From: CAYJXJ01 sp964374095
Lineage (GTDB): Bacteria; Elusimicrobiota; Elusimicrobia; UBA1565; UBA9628
Direction of reading: 5' to 3'
Length of the DNA: 21,036 nt
Assembly: GCA_964374095.1 (NCBI GenBank)
Contig: CAYJXJ010000074.1
Span: 1 to 21,036, forward strand
The notes under the pieces are model-generated. The model did not search any database, was not told where the DNA came from, and saw only the letters and a program-made list of their open reading frames with translations. The position numbers and the translations under genes were made by a program. Of this stretch, positions 13,419-21,036 are shown piece after piece (the first letter of the stretch is position 1; each line of letters opens with the position of its first letter).

Positions 13419-14642
13419 TTAAGGACCCCAATCTTGGGCGTTGTATCCTTCCTGCTTGGAATGCCCGCGGCGAATCCTTGCGCCTGCGGCTTCCATCTCA
13501 TCGGCCTCTCGGGCGCGGCCTGCCCGGCGCGTGGCGCGGGCCAAATCCTCGAGGACCTGGGCCACGGCTGGGTGGAGGGGCCCGAGGGCAGCGGTCCTGG
13601 ACTTGAGGGCCGCGCCCAGCCAAGTCTCGGCGTCCTGCGCTTTTCCCTTGTCGAGAAGAACAAGGGCGTAGTGGCGCATGGCCTCGGACGCGAGCCAGTT
13701 GCCGGGGCCGTAGGCGCGCTCGTAAAGGGTCAGGGCCCTGGCCAAATGCCTTTCCGCCGATCCCCCCGAGTCGGCCGAGGGCACGGCCCGGTAAAGCCGG
13801 CCCAGATAGTCGTGCCTTCGCGCTTCCTTATGGGGCTGGTCCACGAAGCGCTCGGTGTCGTCGGCGACCTGGTCGGCTTTCAGGGCCGCGAAGGCGCGCA
13901 CATACAAGGACTTGGCGGCATCCTGCCTGCCGGCGCGTTGATGCCATTTCCCCGCATGGAATAGGAAGATGGGACAAACCCTCCACAGGAGGGCCGGGTC
14001 CCGGTATGACCCGTCGCCGTCCAAGTACTTCCCGCAATGGCCCACGGTTTCACCATAGATCCTCTCCGCCGCGCCGCGCCGCCCTCGAATGGCTGAGATA
14101 TCGGCCAAGTGGGCCTGGGCCGACCACTCCTCCTCGCTGTCGAACAGGATCGGATGCAAGGAGGGGGCTTGCCCCACGGCCTCGTGGAGCGCCGCCTCGG
14201 CCCGGGAATACCGGCCGCGGAGGAAGAGGATGATCCCCAATTCTATCCGGGCGCTCCAATAGAATCTCCGGTAGTGGTGCGGGAGTTGCTCCGGGTCGGA
14301 AACTGTCCCGAGGCAGGCGAGGGCTTCGTTTTGGAGCGTCTCCGCTTCAGCGAGCCTGCCCTGGATGACGCGCAGTTGGGCCAGGGCCGCGAAGGGTCTA
14401 GCCAGGTCCCAGGCCGTGTGGCCGTCCAGCGGAGCCTGCTTCGCGGCTCGGGCCGCCTCCACGGCGCGGCTGAGCGACTTCGCGGCGGGTTCCAAGCGCA
14501 GCGCCAAGAGCGAACGCCATCCCTCGCTGTAAAGGTCCGTAATGGACTCGTATTCTTGGGCGAAGCCCCGGGGAGGCTTCCAGGCCATAAAGAGGGCCAG
14601 AAGGCCCATCAAGGCGATGAACTTTGTCTCCGGCCGTGCCAT
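13419..14642 (-). CDS. Exported TPR-repeat protein
   Basis: 407 aa. A signal peptide (core FIALMGLLALFMAW, likely cut after GFA) is followed almost wholly by helical repeats of TPR type: ALAQLRVIQGRLAEAETLQNEAL, ARIELGIILFLRGRYSRAEAAL, MRHYALVLLDKGKAQDAETWL. The last unit, with ALGPLHPAVAQVLEDLA, matches the kinesin-light-chain-like TPR_10/TPR_12 pattern. There is no enzymatic motif and no later membrane helix, so a soluble periplasmic scaffold is most likely. It converges on the NtrC-like gene with a 19 bp gap and no evident terminator. The start is an ATG preceded by a weak AAGAAT and a consensus TATAAT box about 36 bp upstream. The partner is unknown; the other envelope genes in the window are candidates only by proximity. 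Confidence 0.85.
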   Translation of the reverse strand: MARPETKFIALMGLLALFMAWKPPRGFAQEYESITDLYSEGWRSLLALRLEPAAKSLSRAVEAARAAKQAPLDGHTAWDLARPFAALAQLRVIQGRLAEAETLQNEALACLGTVSDPEQLPHHYRRFYWSARIELGIILFLRGRYSRAEAALHEAVGQAPSLHPILFDSEEEWSAQAHLADISAIRGRRGAAERIYGETVGHCGKYLDGDGSYRDPALLWRVCPIFLFHAGKWHQRAGRQDAAKSLYVRAFAALKADQVADDTERFVDQPHKEARRHDYLGRLYRAVPSADSGGSAERHLARALTLYERAYGPGNWLASEAMRHYALVLLDKGKAQDAETWLGAALKSRTAALGPLHPAVAQVLEDLARATRRAGRAREADEMEAAGARIRRGHSKQEGYNAQDWGP

Positions 14643-14677
14643 ATTCTTGCCCGTGTCGGCGAGGATTCCGCTCGCGT

Positions 14678-14683
14678 ATTATA
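14678..14683 (-). promoter_or_regulatory. -10 element (TATAAT) for the TPR gene
   Basis: A perfect TATAAT on the minus strand, 35 bases before ATG 14642, would give a short leader of about 28 bases. The -35 region (about 14700-14706) is not recognisable. Confidence 0.4.
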
Positions 14684-14823
14684 GCGCATCGCGGCGCATG
14701 CGCTCCACGGCGGATGCCCGGGCCGGCAGCATTGGCGCCAAGCCGGCCGCCGGGGTGTATGGCTGCCTCCATCGATGCGGCTAGGCCGTCGAGGAGGCCG
14801 GAGTTTTCTGCGGGTGCCGGTGG

Positions 14824-14841
14824 ACTCCGCCCGGGCGGAGT
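14824..14841. repeat. Perfect 18-bp GC-rich palindrome
   Basis: ACTCCGCCC-GGGCGGAGT is perfectly self-complementary and lies in the gene-poor stretch upstream of the PIN remnant. It has no T-run. The 14643-14869 interval otherwise shows no convincing coding frame. It could be a mobile-repeat remnant, an operator of the lost toxin-antitoxin unit, or a structural hairpin. Confidence 0.4.
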
Positions 14842-14869
14842 TCCGCATGCCTGGCACCGAGGGCCGGCC

Positions 14870-15142
14870 GTGAACCCGTACCGGCGGGATGTCCTTGCTG
14901 CAGATGAGGACGCCGATCTTCTGGAGGCGCTCTTCGCCGATCGCAAGCGGACGGAGATGCTGTCGCCCGGAGTTCAGGTCCGCGACGTTGCGGCCGACCC
15001 GTCGGACAATAAATTCTTGGAACGCGCTCTGGCAGGCAAGGCGGAGTTTATCGTAAGCGGGGACAAGCACCCGCTCGCCCTGGGGTCTTTTCGCGACATT
15101 CCGATCGTGAGGCCCCGAACTTTTCTCGGAGCGATGAAATAA
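14870..15142 (+). pseudogene. C-terminal remnant of a PIN-domain toxin (COG1569-like)
   Basis: About 90 aa readable from a GTG. The segment DVAADPSDNKFLERALAG, FIVSGDKHPLALGSF and IPIVRPRTFL matches the second half of PIN-domain ribonucleases of the putative toxin-antitoxin type, including the conserved D-x-x-D/N-K and SGD acidic positions. The first half, which should start with a LDTNVLVSA-type strand carrying the first catalytic Asp, is missing in every frame upstream, and no antitoxin gene is near. The frame itself is open for another 80 codons upstream, but that part has no PIN resemblance and is rich in Arg/Pro/Ala. I read it as a decayed toxin. Antisense reading on the minus strand gives nothing recognisable. 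Confidence 0.6.
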
Positions 15143-15155
15143 GCCCGGTATTCAT

Positions 15156-15210
15156 CACATTCATCGAATGTGTTGAATGTTGAGACCTGGCCCCATCGGC
15201 ACCATCGGCA
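15156..15210. repeat. Hairpin and 9-bp tandem repeat in an intergenic stretch, possible REP-like remnant
   Basis: CACATTC-ATC-GAATGTG (15156-15172) is a 7-bp stem with a 3-base loop. GAATGT then recurs at 15175-15180, followed by TTGAGACCTGGCCCC. CCATCGGCA is duplicated in tandem at 15193-15210. From memory, and not checked, an AATGTTGAGACCTG-like string occurs beside REP-type elements in environmental genomes. No transposase is present here. Confidence 0.35.
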
Positions 15211-15244
15211 TAAAAATTGACCTCCAGAGTTCGACGGGAACCAC

Positions 15245-15249
15245 GGAGG
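15245..15249 (+). promoter_or_regulatory. Ribosome binding site of the DUF2339 gene
   Basis: GGAGG seven bases before ATG 15257 is a near-ideal Shine-Dalgarno and fixes this start. Confidence 0.7.
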
Positions 15250-15256
15250 ATCGAAC

Positions 15257-17770
15257 ATGGCGGACGAGGCCACGATGGAGCTGAGAAGGCAGGTCGAGGC
15301 GCTCAGGTCCCAGATGGAGGACTTGCGCATCGAGAACCGCGTCCTGGCGCAAAAGGCCGCGGGCGAAGCGACCGGCTTTCCCGAGAAGCGCGTCCCGACG
15401 ATCGAGTCTCCGGCGACTCCCATCTTTTCCATTCCACTCGCCGCCCACCCGGAACCTGTCGCGCCTGATCCCAAGCCGGTGAAGAAAGAGGTTCCGCCAA
15501 TGGCCCCGCCGCCGGCGGTCCGCAAGGAGCCGGAGCCGGGAATTTGGGCGCGTCTGCGCGCCTGGGCGGTGGGCATGGCCGCGCTCGTCCGCGAGCAGGG
15601 ACCGGAGCGGATCGTGGGAGAGAGACTGCTCAGCGGAGCGGGGATCGTCTTGCTCGTGCTGGGAGGGGCCTTCTTCCTTAAGTACACGGCGGGCGCCTTA
15701 GGGCCGTGGGGACGGCTGGCGTTGGGTTTTGCCACCGCCGGCGCCCTGCTCGGGGGGGGACAGCGGCTGCGCGGCCGGCCGGGCTTCGCGCCCCTGAGTC
15801 TGGCCCTCATTGGAGGCGGCTGGGTCCTGGCTTACTACACGGTCTTCGCCGCGCATTACGTTCCTCAATCCAAAGTGATCGCGAGCTCTCGCCTGGAGCT
15901 GGTCCTTTTGATGGCCGCCGCGGCCGGCATGATATCCCACGCCTCGGCGCTGGGTTCGCGGGTGCTGACGGTCTTTGCCCTCAGCACCGCGTACTTCGTG
16001 TTCGGCGTGACGCATCTGGGGGTCGAGACTCTGACGGTGTGCGGTCTGCTGGCCGTGTCGGGTGCTTGGCTCTCGCGCCGCCTGGACTCGCCGGGCGTGG
16101 CCGCGGCCAATCTCGCCGGGTTCTACATCGACTCCATGCCGGTTCTGGGATCCTTGATCGCGGCCGGGACTCGGGCGCCCGTCGCCGACCTGTGGACCTC
16201 GCTGGCCATCACGACCTGCGTGCAGGCCGTCACGGTGTGGCTCTGCGGTTCCTCTCAGCGTATGCGGGAATCAAAGACCGCCGACGCCGCGCTGTCCTTG
16301 GCGGGGATACTCTACGCCGCCGCGGCCTGCGCCCAAGTCTCGGCAACACAGGCTCCGGGCGCCGGGATCATCCTGCTGGGTGTGGCCTCGGTTTTGGGGT
16401 TGGGAAGCTCGTTGGCGGGACCCGGCGCGCCGGGGCGCGCCTTGCCCGAGATTCAAAGCCTGCTTGCCGCCATAGTCGCCGCGGTGGGAGCGTTGAAACT
16501 GCCCTCGGTACCCGCACAGCTCTGGGGCTTGGTCCTGGCGGCATCGGCGCTTTCGAGCTCGGGGCTCTGGTCGGGACGGGCCAGCCTGGAGCGCTACGGA
16601 ATAGCCCTCTCCGGCCTAGCCGCGGTGTGGGCTTGGGGCCATCAAGGGACGATCGGTGAAGGCCGCGGGCTGGCCGCGCTGGCTCTGGCCTGGTCGGGGG
16701 CCGCGGCCTACGGCCTGGCCTGGGCGCGCTCCCACATGCGATCCGCGCCGGGAGCGGAGACCGGGGCCCATCTTGTGGCGGGCCTGGGCATGCTCCTGAT
16801 GTCGCTCTGGACGGGGCTTGAGCCCCCCGCCTTCTGCGTCGCGGCCATGGGATTGGGCCTCATCCTGGAGCTGGCCGGCCCCGCGGGTCAAGGGGCGCTC
16901 CTGCGGCAGGCCGTCCTGGTACAGACGGCCGCGGGGATCTATAGCTTCTTCCTCGACTACGGGGCCAACGCGCCAGTGCTGGGACCGCTCACGCCCCGCG
17001 GGCTGGTGAGCCTGTGTCTTGCCGCCTCCTACCTCCGTCTCACCACGGCCGCCGCCGCTCCTCAGGGAACTCTGCTGGGCTGGGAGCTCGCGGGCTGGCG
17101 GCGGGCGCAGGCCTGGCTTCTGGCCGCGGTCGCGGGTTGCTGGATATACGCGGAGTGCGGGCCGCGCCTGCGCCTGCCGCTCTGGAGCCTGACGAGCCTG
17201 GTTTTCCTGGCCGCGGGCCGGCGGCGGGGAGACGCGGGCTCGAGTCTGCGCACCGCCTCCGTGGCGATGACTTTGGCCACCGTGGTGGAGGGAGTGATCT
17301 CCTATTACCTGCAGCCCGCCGCCCTGGGCGCGGTCCTTTCCATCGGGGAGCTCGCGGTCTACTGCGGCTCGGCGCTGGCCCTGCTCGTCCCGCTAGTTTT
17401 CACCGGCTGGGCGCAAGATGACGCCGAGGCGAGGGAAGAGAGGCGCGGCCACTACCTGGCCGCGGCCTTGAGCCTCAAGCTCCTGGCCCTGCTGGTCGCC
17501 AAGGAGGCCGACGGCGCGCTCATCACCATCGCCTGGGGCCTCATCGGAGTCGGCTACCTGACTCCGGGGTTGTGGCTTGATTCCAAGCCCCTGCGTCTCC
17601 CGGGTCTGGCCTTGCTCATTCTCTGCGTGCTCAAGGCCCTCTTCCGGGATCTCACGGGCCTGGCCTTGCCCTACCGGGTGCTTAGCTTCGCGGTGCTGGG
17701 ACTTTTGATGGTGGGTTCCTCGTGGCTCTACGCGGGCCGCCGGGAGCGGGAGGCCCGCCATGCGCCATAG
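15257..17770 (+). CDS. DUF2339 multi-pass membrane protein
   Basis: 837 aa. The N-terminus is a short coiled coil (residues 1-35, RRQVEALRSQMEDLRIENRV), then a Pro/Lys-rich linker. The family signature starts at about residue 115: ERIVGERLLSGAGIVLLVLG, GGAFFLKYTAGALGPWGRLA and GGGWVLAYYTVFAAHY. More than twenty hydrophobic segments follow to the C-terminus, which ends in a short basic tail. This layout and length fit the DUF2339 family of inner-membrane proteins, whose biochemical role is unknown. The two charged, mostly cytoplasmic-looking N-terminal segments suggest a soluble domain ahead of the membrane part. The M48 protease gene overlaps its end by 11 bp, so the two are probably translated together and may act together in envelope upkeep; that link is inference. 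Confidence 0.88.
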   Translation: MADEATMELRRQVEALRSQMEDLRIENRVLAQKAAGEATGFPEKRVPTIESPATPIFSIPLAAHPEPVAPDPKPVKKEVPPMAPPPAVRKEPEPGIWARLRAWAVGMAALVREQGPERIVGERLLSGAGIVLLVLGGAFFLKYTAGALGPWGRLALGFATAGALLGGGQRLRGRPGFAPLSLALIGGGWVLAYYTVFAAHYVPQSKVIASSRLELVLLMAAAAGMISHASALGSRVLTVFALSTAYFVFGVTHLGVETLTVCGLLAVSGAWLSRRLDSPGVAAANLAGFYIDSMPVLGSLIAAGTRAPVADLWTSLAITTCVQAVTVWLCGSSQRMRESKTADAALSLAGILYAAAACAQVSATQAPGAGIILLGVASVLGLGSSLAGPGAPGRALPEIQSLLAAIVAAVGALKLPSVPAQLWGLVLAASALSSSGLWSGRASLERYGIALSGLAAVWAWGHQGTIGEGRGLAALALAWSGAAAYGLAWARSHMRSAPGAETGAHLVAGLGMLLMSLWTGLEPPAFCVAAMGLGLILELAGPAGQGALLRQAVLVQTAAGIYSFFLDYGANAPVLGPLTPRGLVSLCLAASYLRLTTAAAAPQGTLLGWELAGWRRAQAWLLAAVAGCWIYAECGPRLRLPLWSLTSLVFLAAGRRRGDAGSSLRTASVAMTLATVVEGVISYYLQPAALGAVLSIGELAVYCGSALALLVPLVFTGWAQDDAEAREERRGHYLAAALSLKLLALLVAKEADGALITIAWGLIGVGYLTPGLWLDSKPLRLPGLALLILCVLKALFRDLTGLALPYRVLSFAVLGLLMVGSSWLYAGRREREARHAP

Positions 17771-18563
17771 CATGCTGATCGCGCTGATCGCCGCCTCCGG
17801 GACGGTCGCGGTGATCCTGGCCCGCCGCGAAGTCCGCGCCCGGGAGAGCCTGGTGCCGGTCTTGAGGATCGGGCAGGAGCATATCCGCCAACTCGAGCGC
17901 GCCGGGTCGCGTCTCTCGCCGCTCGGGCCCGAAGAGGAGCGCGCCGCGGGGGCCGAGGCGATGAAGTATCTGGAGGCGCGCGGCGCGGCCCCCGATCCGT
18001 GGATCGAGGAGTTGGGGCGGCGGCTGGAACGGTCCCCCTTGGTCCGGCGCTACGCCGGGCGTTATATTTACCGGGTCGTTCCGTCGTCCGGGCACTTCGC
18101 CCACGCCCTGCCCGGCGGCTACGTGATCATATCGGAAGGGCTGATCTCGGCCTTGGGGCGCGACCCCGGCCGGGTGTCTTTCGTGCTCGGCCACGAGTTG
18201 GCCCATGCCGAACTGGGCCATGTAGCCAACAAGGTCCGCTACCGCGAGGGACTGCGGCGCTGGGGCGTCCCGCTGGGAGGCGCCATGCAGCTCGTCCGAA
18301 ACTTGTTGGCGTTGTCTTTCAGCGAGACCGAGGAGATGGAAGCCGACGCGCTGGCCGCGAAGATGCTCTTCGAAGCCGACCTGCGTCCCGCCGCCGGGCT
18401 CGAAGTCTTGGAAGTCCTCCACCAGGGCCGGACGCAAGCGCGGCCCCGCACCGGCGATCCCGTCGCCGTGGCCGCGGATGCGCTCGGCGACTACTGGGCC
18501 ACGCATCCGAGCGGCCCGGAGCGGCGGGCGGCGCTGGAAAGGGTCCTGCAAAACATCCCTTGA
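17760..18563 (+). CDS. M48-family membrane-anchored zinc metalloprotease
   Basis: 267 aa. One N-terminal hydrophobic helix (residues 4-21) anchors or exports the protein. The zinc site HELAH (145-149) lies in VLGHELAHAELGH, and the third ligand region EEMEADALA (191-199) has the E-x-x-x-D spacing of M48 peptidases. Before it stands an ALPGGYVIISEGLI strand-helix, another hallmark of the BepA/LoiP/Oma1 type. These proteases act in the periplasm on misfolded or stalled outer-membrane proteins, which would suit the barrel and exported proteins in this window. It lacks the TPR domain of BepA and is closer in size to LoiP/YcaL. The ATG lies inside the last codons of the DUF2339 gene (11 bp overlap, different frame), so translational coupling is likely. 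Confidence 0.92.
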   Translation: MRHSMLIALIAASGTVAVILARREVRARESLVPVLRIGQEHIRQLERAGSRLSPLGPEEERAAGAEAMKYLEARGAAPDPWIEELGRRLERSPLVRRYAGRYIYRVVPSSGHFAHALPGGYVIISEGLISALGRDPGRVSFVLGHELAHAELGHVANKVRYREGLRRWGVPLGGAMQLVRNLLALSFSETEEMEADALAAKMLFEADLRPAAGLEVLEVLHQGRTQARPRTGDPVAVAADALGDYWATHPSGPERRAALERVLQNIP

Positions 18564-18594
18564 CCTGCGCTTCCAATTAGTGGGGGCGCAGGTC
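18562..18594 (+). other. Stem-loop after the M48 protease gene
   Basis: GACCTGCGC and GCGCAGGTC form a perfect 9-bp stem with a 15-base loop, beginning within the stop codon of the protease gene and ending just before the -35 of the kinase promoter. No T-run follows, so a factor-independent terminator is doubtful. It could slow or insulate read-through, or be a binding site next to the promoter. Confidence 0.4.
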
Positions 18595-18595
18595 C

Positions 18596-18624
18596 TTGAA
18601 AGCGCGCCAAACCGGGGTTACAAT
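18596..18624 (+). promoter_or_regulatory. Sigma-70-type promoter giving a leaderless kinase transcript
   Basis: TTGAAA (18596-18601), exactly 17 bases, then TACAAT (18619-18624). ATG 18631 begins six bases after the -10, which is where transcription should start, so the mRNA would have no 5' leader. The only bases between are GGGGGT, and no usable Shine-Dalgarno can fit. It is the best promoter in the window. Confidence 0.65.
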
Positions 18625-18630
18625 GGGGGT

Positions 18631-21036
18631 ATGTTCCGGCTCCTTGTCCTGCTCTGGGCGGCGGCGGCGCCGGCGCGCGCCGTCGACTGCACCATGGCGG
18701 AATACGAGAGAGTCCAGGAGCGGTGTAACGTGACTATCCTTGGCTGTGAGCACGCCGATGTTTCGCCGTTGCGACGGGCTTGCAGCGCGGCGAATGAGGA
18801 GGCGCTGAAGCTCGTGAAGACCCGCCTCGAGAAAGCGAGAAGCGAGCCGGAGGTCTCAGCCGCTCTCAAGTCCTGGGAGGGAACATTCGACCTCTTAATG
18901 GCTGTGCGGGTCATCAGGGCGCAGGAGCTTGCGGGCGGTGAAAACAAGGTCATCAGCATCGAGCCGCACCTCGGGTGGCTGCCGGGGCAGTCCGAGGTGA
19001 ATGAGTGGAAAAAGGCGGCCCAGGTTCGAATTGCCCAACCTCCAGGCCGGGAGTCCAAGCCGGAGAAGGCGGACGCCGTGTCGCTGGTCCGCGAGGCCCG
19101 GAATCAGGAGCGCGCGATCCAGGAGAAAACCCCCAATGACGATAAGGCCCTGGCGGAGGTCGGCGAGTGGTATTTGAGGGCGGGGAGTCCCCTCGACTCG
19201 CAGCGGGTCGTGGATCGCGCGCTCGAAAGCAACCCGGACAACCCGCAGGCCCTGGCCCTGCGATCCTACTTAAGAGCCCATGGGGGGCGCGGCCCGGAGG
19301 CTTTGGCCGACGCCCGCAAGGCGCTCGAACGCGACCCCGGCAACGAGCTGGCCGGCTCGGTCGCGCGCTACCTCGCCACGGCGGTGGGGAAGGCCGGAAA
19401 CAAGGGCCGTTTGCCCGGCTTCGTCGGCGGGCGCCTCGCAGCCTCCGAGTCGTCTGCCGTGGGCGCGGTCGGGCGCGCGGAGCCGCGCCGTCTCACGGAG
19501 TCCTTCCCGACCGCCGCGCCTCCCGGCCGGCTGTCTACGACCGGCCCCCTGCGGCTGCAGGCGGCCGGGAAGGTCAAGGTGGGGAATCTTACGGGCGCCC
19601 TGCTCGATGCGACGCGGGCCATCGAGGCCGATCGCAATGACGCGCGGGCCTGGGCCTTGCGGGCGTTGATCTCCAACAAGCTCAAGAACTACCACGGAGC
19701 CGTCAAGGACGCCGGGGAGGCCTTGAAGCTCGATGCGGACGACGCGGCGGCGCTCCTGGAGCGCGGCTACGCCCAACTTCAGTTGGGAAACTACCAACTG
19801 GCCCTCGCCGATATCGACCGCTTGCTCCGGCTCGATTCCTGGAGCGCGACCGGTCACCTCTACCGCGGCATGATCCTGGAGAAGTTGGGGCGAATGGAGG
19901 AGGCCTTGGAGGAATACCGGGCCGCGGCCGACTTGGACGTGTCTCTCAAGCCGCTCGCCGACGAGGCCTTCGCCCGCCTGAGAAAGGGGTCCCGGGACAT
20001 CCCGGCCCCCCCAGCCTCTCCGTGGAGCCCGAAGGTCGGGCTCCTGGCCATCCTCGCGGCCTTGGTCTTCGTCTGGCAGGGCATCCGGCGCGTCTTCAAG
20101 CCCGGCGGGATCACGACCACGGAAGCCGGGCGTTCGTTGGAACGGGCCCCGAGGGCGGAAAGCCCCGCGCCCGCGGGAACGCTCCCATGCGGGAGCGTGC
20201 TCGCGGGGAATTTCCGTATCGAGCGGGAGTTGGGCCGGGGCGGCATGGGGATCGTCTACGAGGCGACCGATTTGACCCTCAAGCGCCGCGTGGCGATCAA
20301 GCACCTCCGGACCGAGGCGCACGGGTCGCCCGAGGTGCGCGAGCGGTTTCTCCGGGAGGCCCAGCTCGCGGCCCGGCTACGGCATCCCAACCTGGCGCAG
20401 ATCTTCTCGGTCGTCGATGCGGGGGAGCTCTACCTGGTCTTTGAGCTGGTGGAGGGGGAAGCGCTCGATCGCGTTCTGTCCCGGGAGGGCCGCTTGGCAC
20501 TGGAAAGAGTCAAGGGGATGGTCGGCGACGTCTGCGGCGCGCTCGAGCACGCCCATGCCCACCGGGTGATCCATCGCGATCTCAAGCCCGCCAACCTCAT
20601 GCTTGCGGGGGACGGGACTTGCAAGGTCATGGACTTCGGCATCGCGCACGAGGCGCGCAGCATGTCCGCCCAGACCCAGACCACGCCGTGGGGGACGCCC
20701 CCGTACATGGCGCCGGAGCAGGAGGCGGGGCGGGTCTGCGGGGAGTCGGACCTCTATTCCCTGGGCGTGATGACCTACGAGATGCTCACCGGGAGGCGTC
20801 CGTTCGATGGGCCGTTCTTCCTGGAGAAGAAACTCAAGAAGGAATTTCCGCCCATCTCGGCGCTCGACCGTGGGCTGCCGCGGTCCCTCGACGCCTTCTT
20901 CGCCAAGGCCCTCGACCCGGAGCCCTCGCGGCGCTTTCGCAACGCGCGGGAGTTCCGCGGGTCCATCGAGGCGATCGGCCCCACAGCCCCCCGGGCCAGA
21001 GAATCCGGGCCCCGTCGATTGACAGAAAAGGCCCCC
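18631..21036 (+). CDS. Periplasmic TPR - transmembrane - C-terminal Ser/Thr protein kinase, cut by the right edge
   Basis: 802 codons are open to the edge. A signal peptide (LLVLLWAAAAPARA) is followed by four cysteines spaced C-x11-C-x6-C-x11-C (residues 20-51), then helical and TPR units (about 170-460, for example VVDRALESNPDNPQALALRS and AVKDAGEALKLDADDAAALL). A single membrane helix is at about 469-486. The Hanks-type kinase domain (about 528-785) has all key residues: glycine loop GRGGMG, catalytic K557 (VAIK), HRDLKPANL with D650, DFG with D668, and a YMAPEQ site. The predicted topology places TPRs in the periplasm and the kinase in the cytoplasm, the reverse order of the usual PknB-like layout, and suits a sensor of envelope state. 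The gene likely runs a little beyond the kinase domain into the next sequence. The start is set by the promoter six bases upstream. Confidence 0.93.
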   Translation, partial: MFRLLVLLWAAAAPARAVDCTMAEYERVQERCNVTILGCEHADVSPLRRACSAANEEALKLVKTRLEKARSEPEVSAALKSWEGTFDLLMAVRVIRAQELAGGENKVISIEPHLGWLPGQSEVNEWKKAAQVRIAQPPGRESKPEKADAVSLVREARNQERAIQEKTPNDDKALAEVGEWYLRAGSPLDSQRVVDRALESNPDNPQALALRSYLRAHGGRGPEALADARKALERDPGNELAGSVARYLATAVGKAGNKGRLPGFVGGRLAASESSAVGAVGRAEPRRLTESFPTAAPPGRLSTTGPLRLQAAGKVKVGNLTGALLDATRAIEADRNDARAWALRALISNKLKNYHGAVKDAGEALKLDADDAAALLERGYAQLQLGNYQLALADIDRLLRLDSWSATGHLYRGMILEKLGRMEEALEEYRAAADLDVSLKPLADEAFARLRKGSRDIPAPPASPWSPKVGLLAILAALVFVWQGIRRVFKPGGITTTEAGRSLERAPRAESPAPAGTLPCGSVLAGNFRIERELGRGGMGIVYEATDLTLKRRVAIKHLRTEAHGSPEVRERFLREAQLAARLRHPNLAQIFSVVDAGELYLVFELVEGEALDRVLSREGRLALERVKGMVGDVCGALEHAHAHRVIHRDLKPANLMLAGDGTCKVMDFGIAHEARSMSAQTQTTPWGTPPYMAPEQEAGRVCGESDLYSLGVMTYEMLTGRRPFDGPFFLEKKLKKEFPPISALDRGLPRSLDAFFAKALDPEPSRRFRNAREFRGSIEAIGPTAPRARESGPRRLTEKAP

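Noticed and set aside
12600..13422. Possible frameshifted HTH domain after the AAA+ part of the activator
   Set aside because: Neither other plus frame beyond 13380 gives a Fis-like helix-turn-helix before a stop, so the domain is missing rather than shifted.
15156..15172. CRISPR or phage attachment site
   Set aside because: There are only a single hairpin and one short tandem repeat, with no regularly spaced repeats, integrase or tRNA.

Overview
The window is about two-thirds G+C by eye, is densely coded and has no RNA genes that I can recognise. It looks like a chromosomal segment of a Gram-negative, diderm bacterium: there are signal peptides, an outer-membrane barrel of the TraF_2/PorV kind, periplasmic repeat proteins and membrane-spanning Ser/Thr kinases. 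The combination (PorV/TraF-like barrel, many TPR proteins, DUF2339, few Shine-Dalgarno sites) would suit a high-GC Elusimicrobiota-type lineage, but the sequence alone does not settle the taxon.

Left part, minus strand (8971 down to 1): a likely operon of envelope genes. In transcription order: a large exported protein of unknown family (8971-6428), a TraF_2/PorV-like beta-barrel (6391-5063), a second large exported protein that is a clear paralogue of the first (4993-2402), and a WD40-propeller/TPR/transmembrane protein (2366 to the left edge). The last gene carries a one-base frameshift between WD40 blades 3 and 4. The two pieces together make exactly seven blades, and the left edge may cut into a kinase-like N-lobe.

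Middle, plus strand (9188-13399): a regulatory set transcribed divergently from the envelope operon. It has a short, divergent sigma-54 (RpoN), a membrane histidine kinase, and an NtrC-type response regulator with an intact receiver and AAA+ domain (GAFTGA present) but no C-terminal DNA-binding helix-turn-helix. This could be a small self-contained sigma-54 circuit. The divergent intergenic region carries two palindromes that could be operators.

Right part: an exported TPR protein on the minus strand (14642-13419); a gene-poor stretch (14643-15256) with palindromes, a short tandem duplication and the C-terminal half of a PIN-domain toxin; then, on the plus strand, a DUF2339 multi-pass membrane protein overlapping an M48 metalloprotease gene; and finally a protein with signal peptide, twin-CX11C segment, TPRs, one transmembrane helix and a C-terminal Ser/Thr kinase, which runs off the right edge. 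Three plus-strand genes (rpoN-like, the NtrC-like activator and the kinase) have a -10-like hexamer only 5-6 bases before the ATG and no Shine-Dalgarno, which points to leaderless transcripts.
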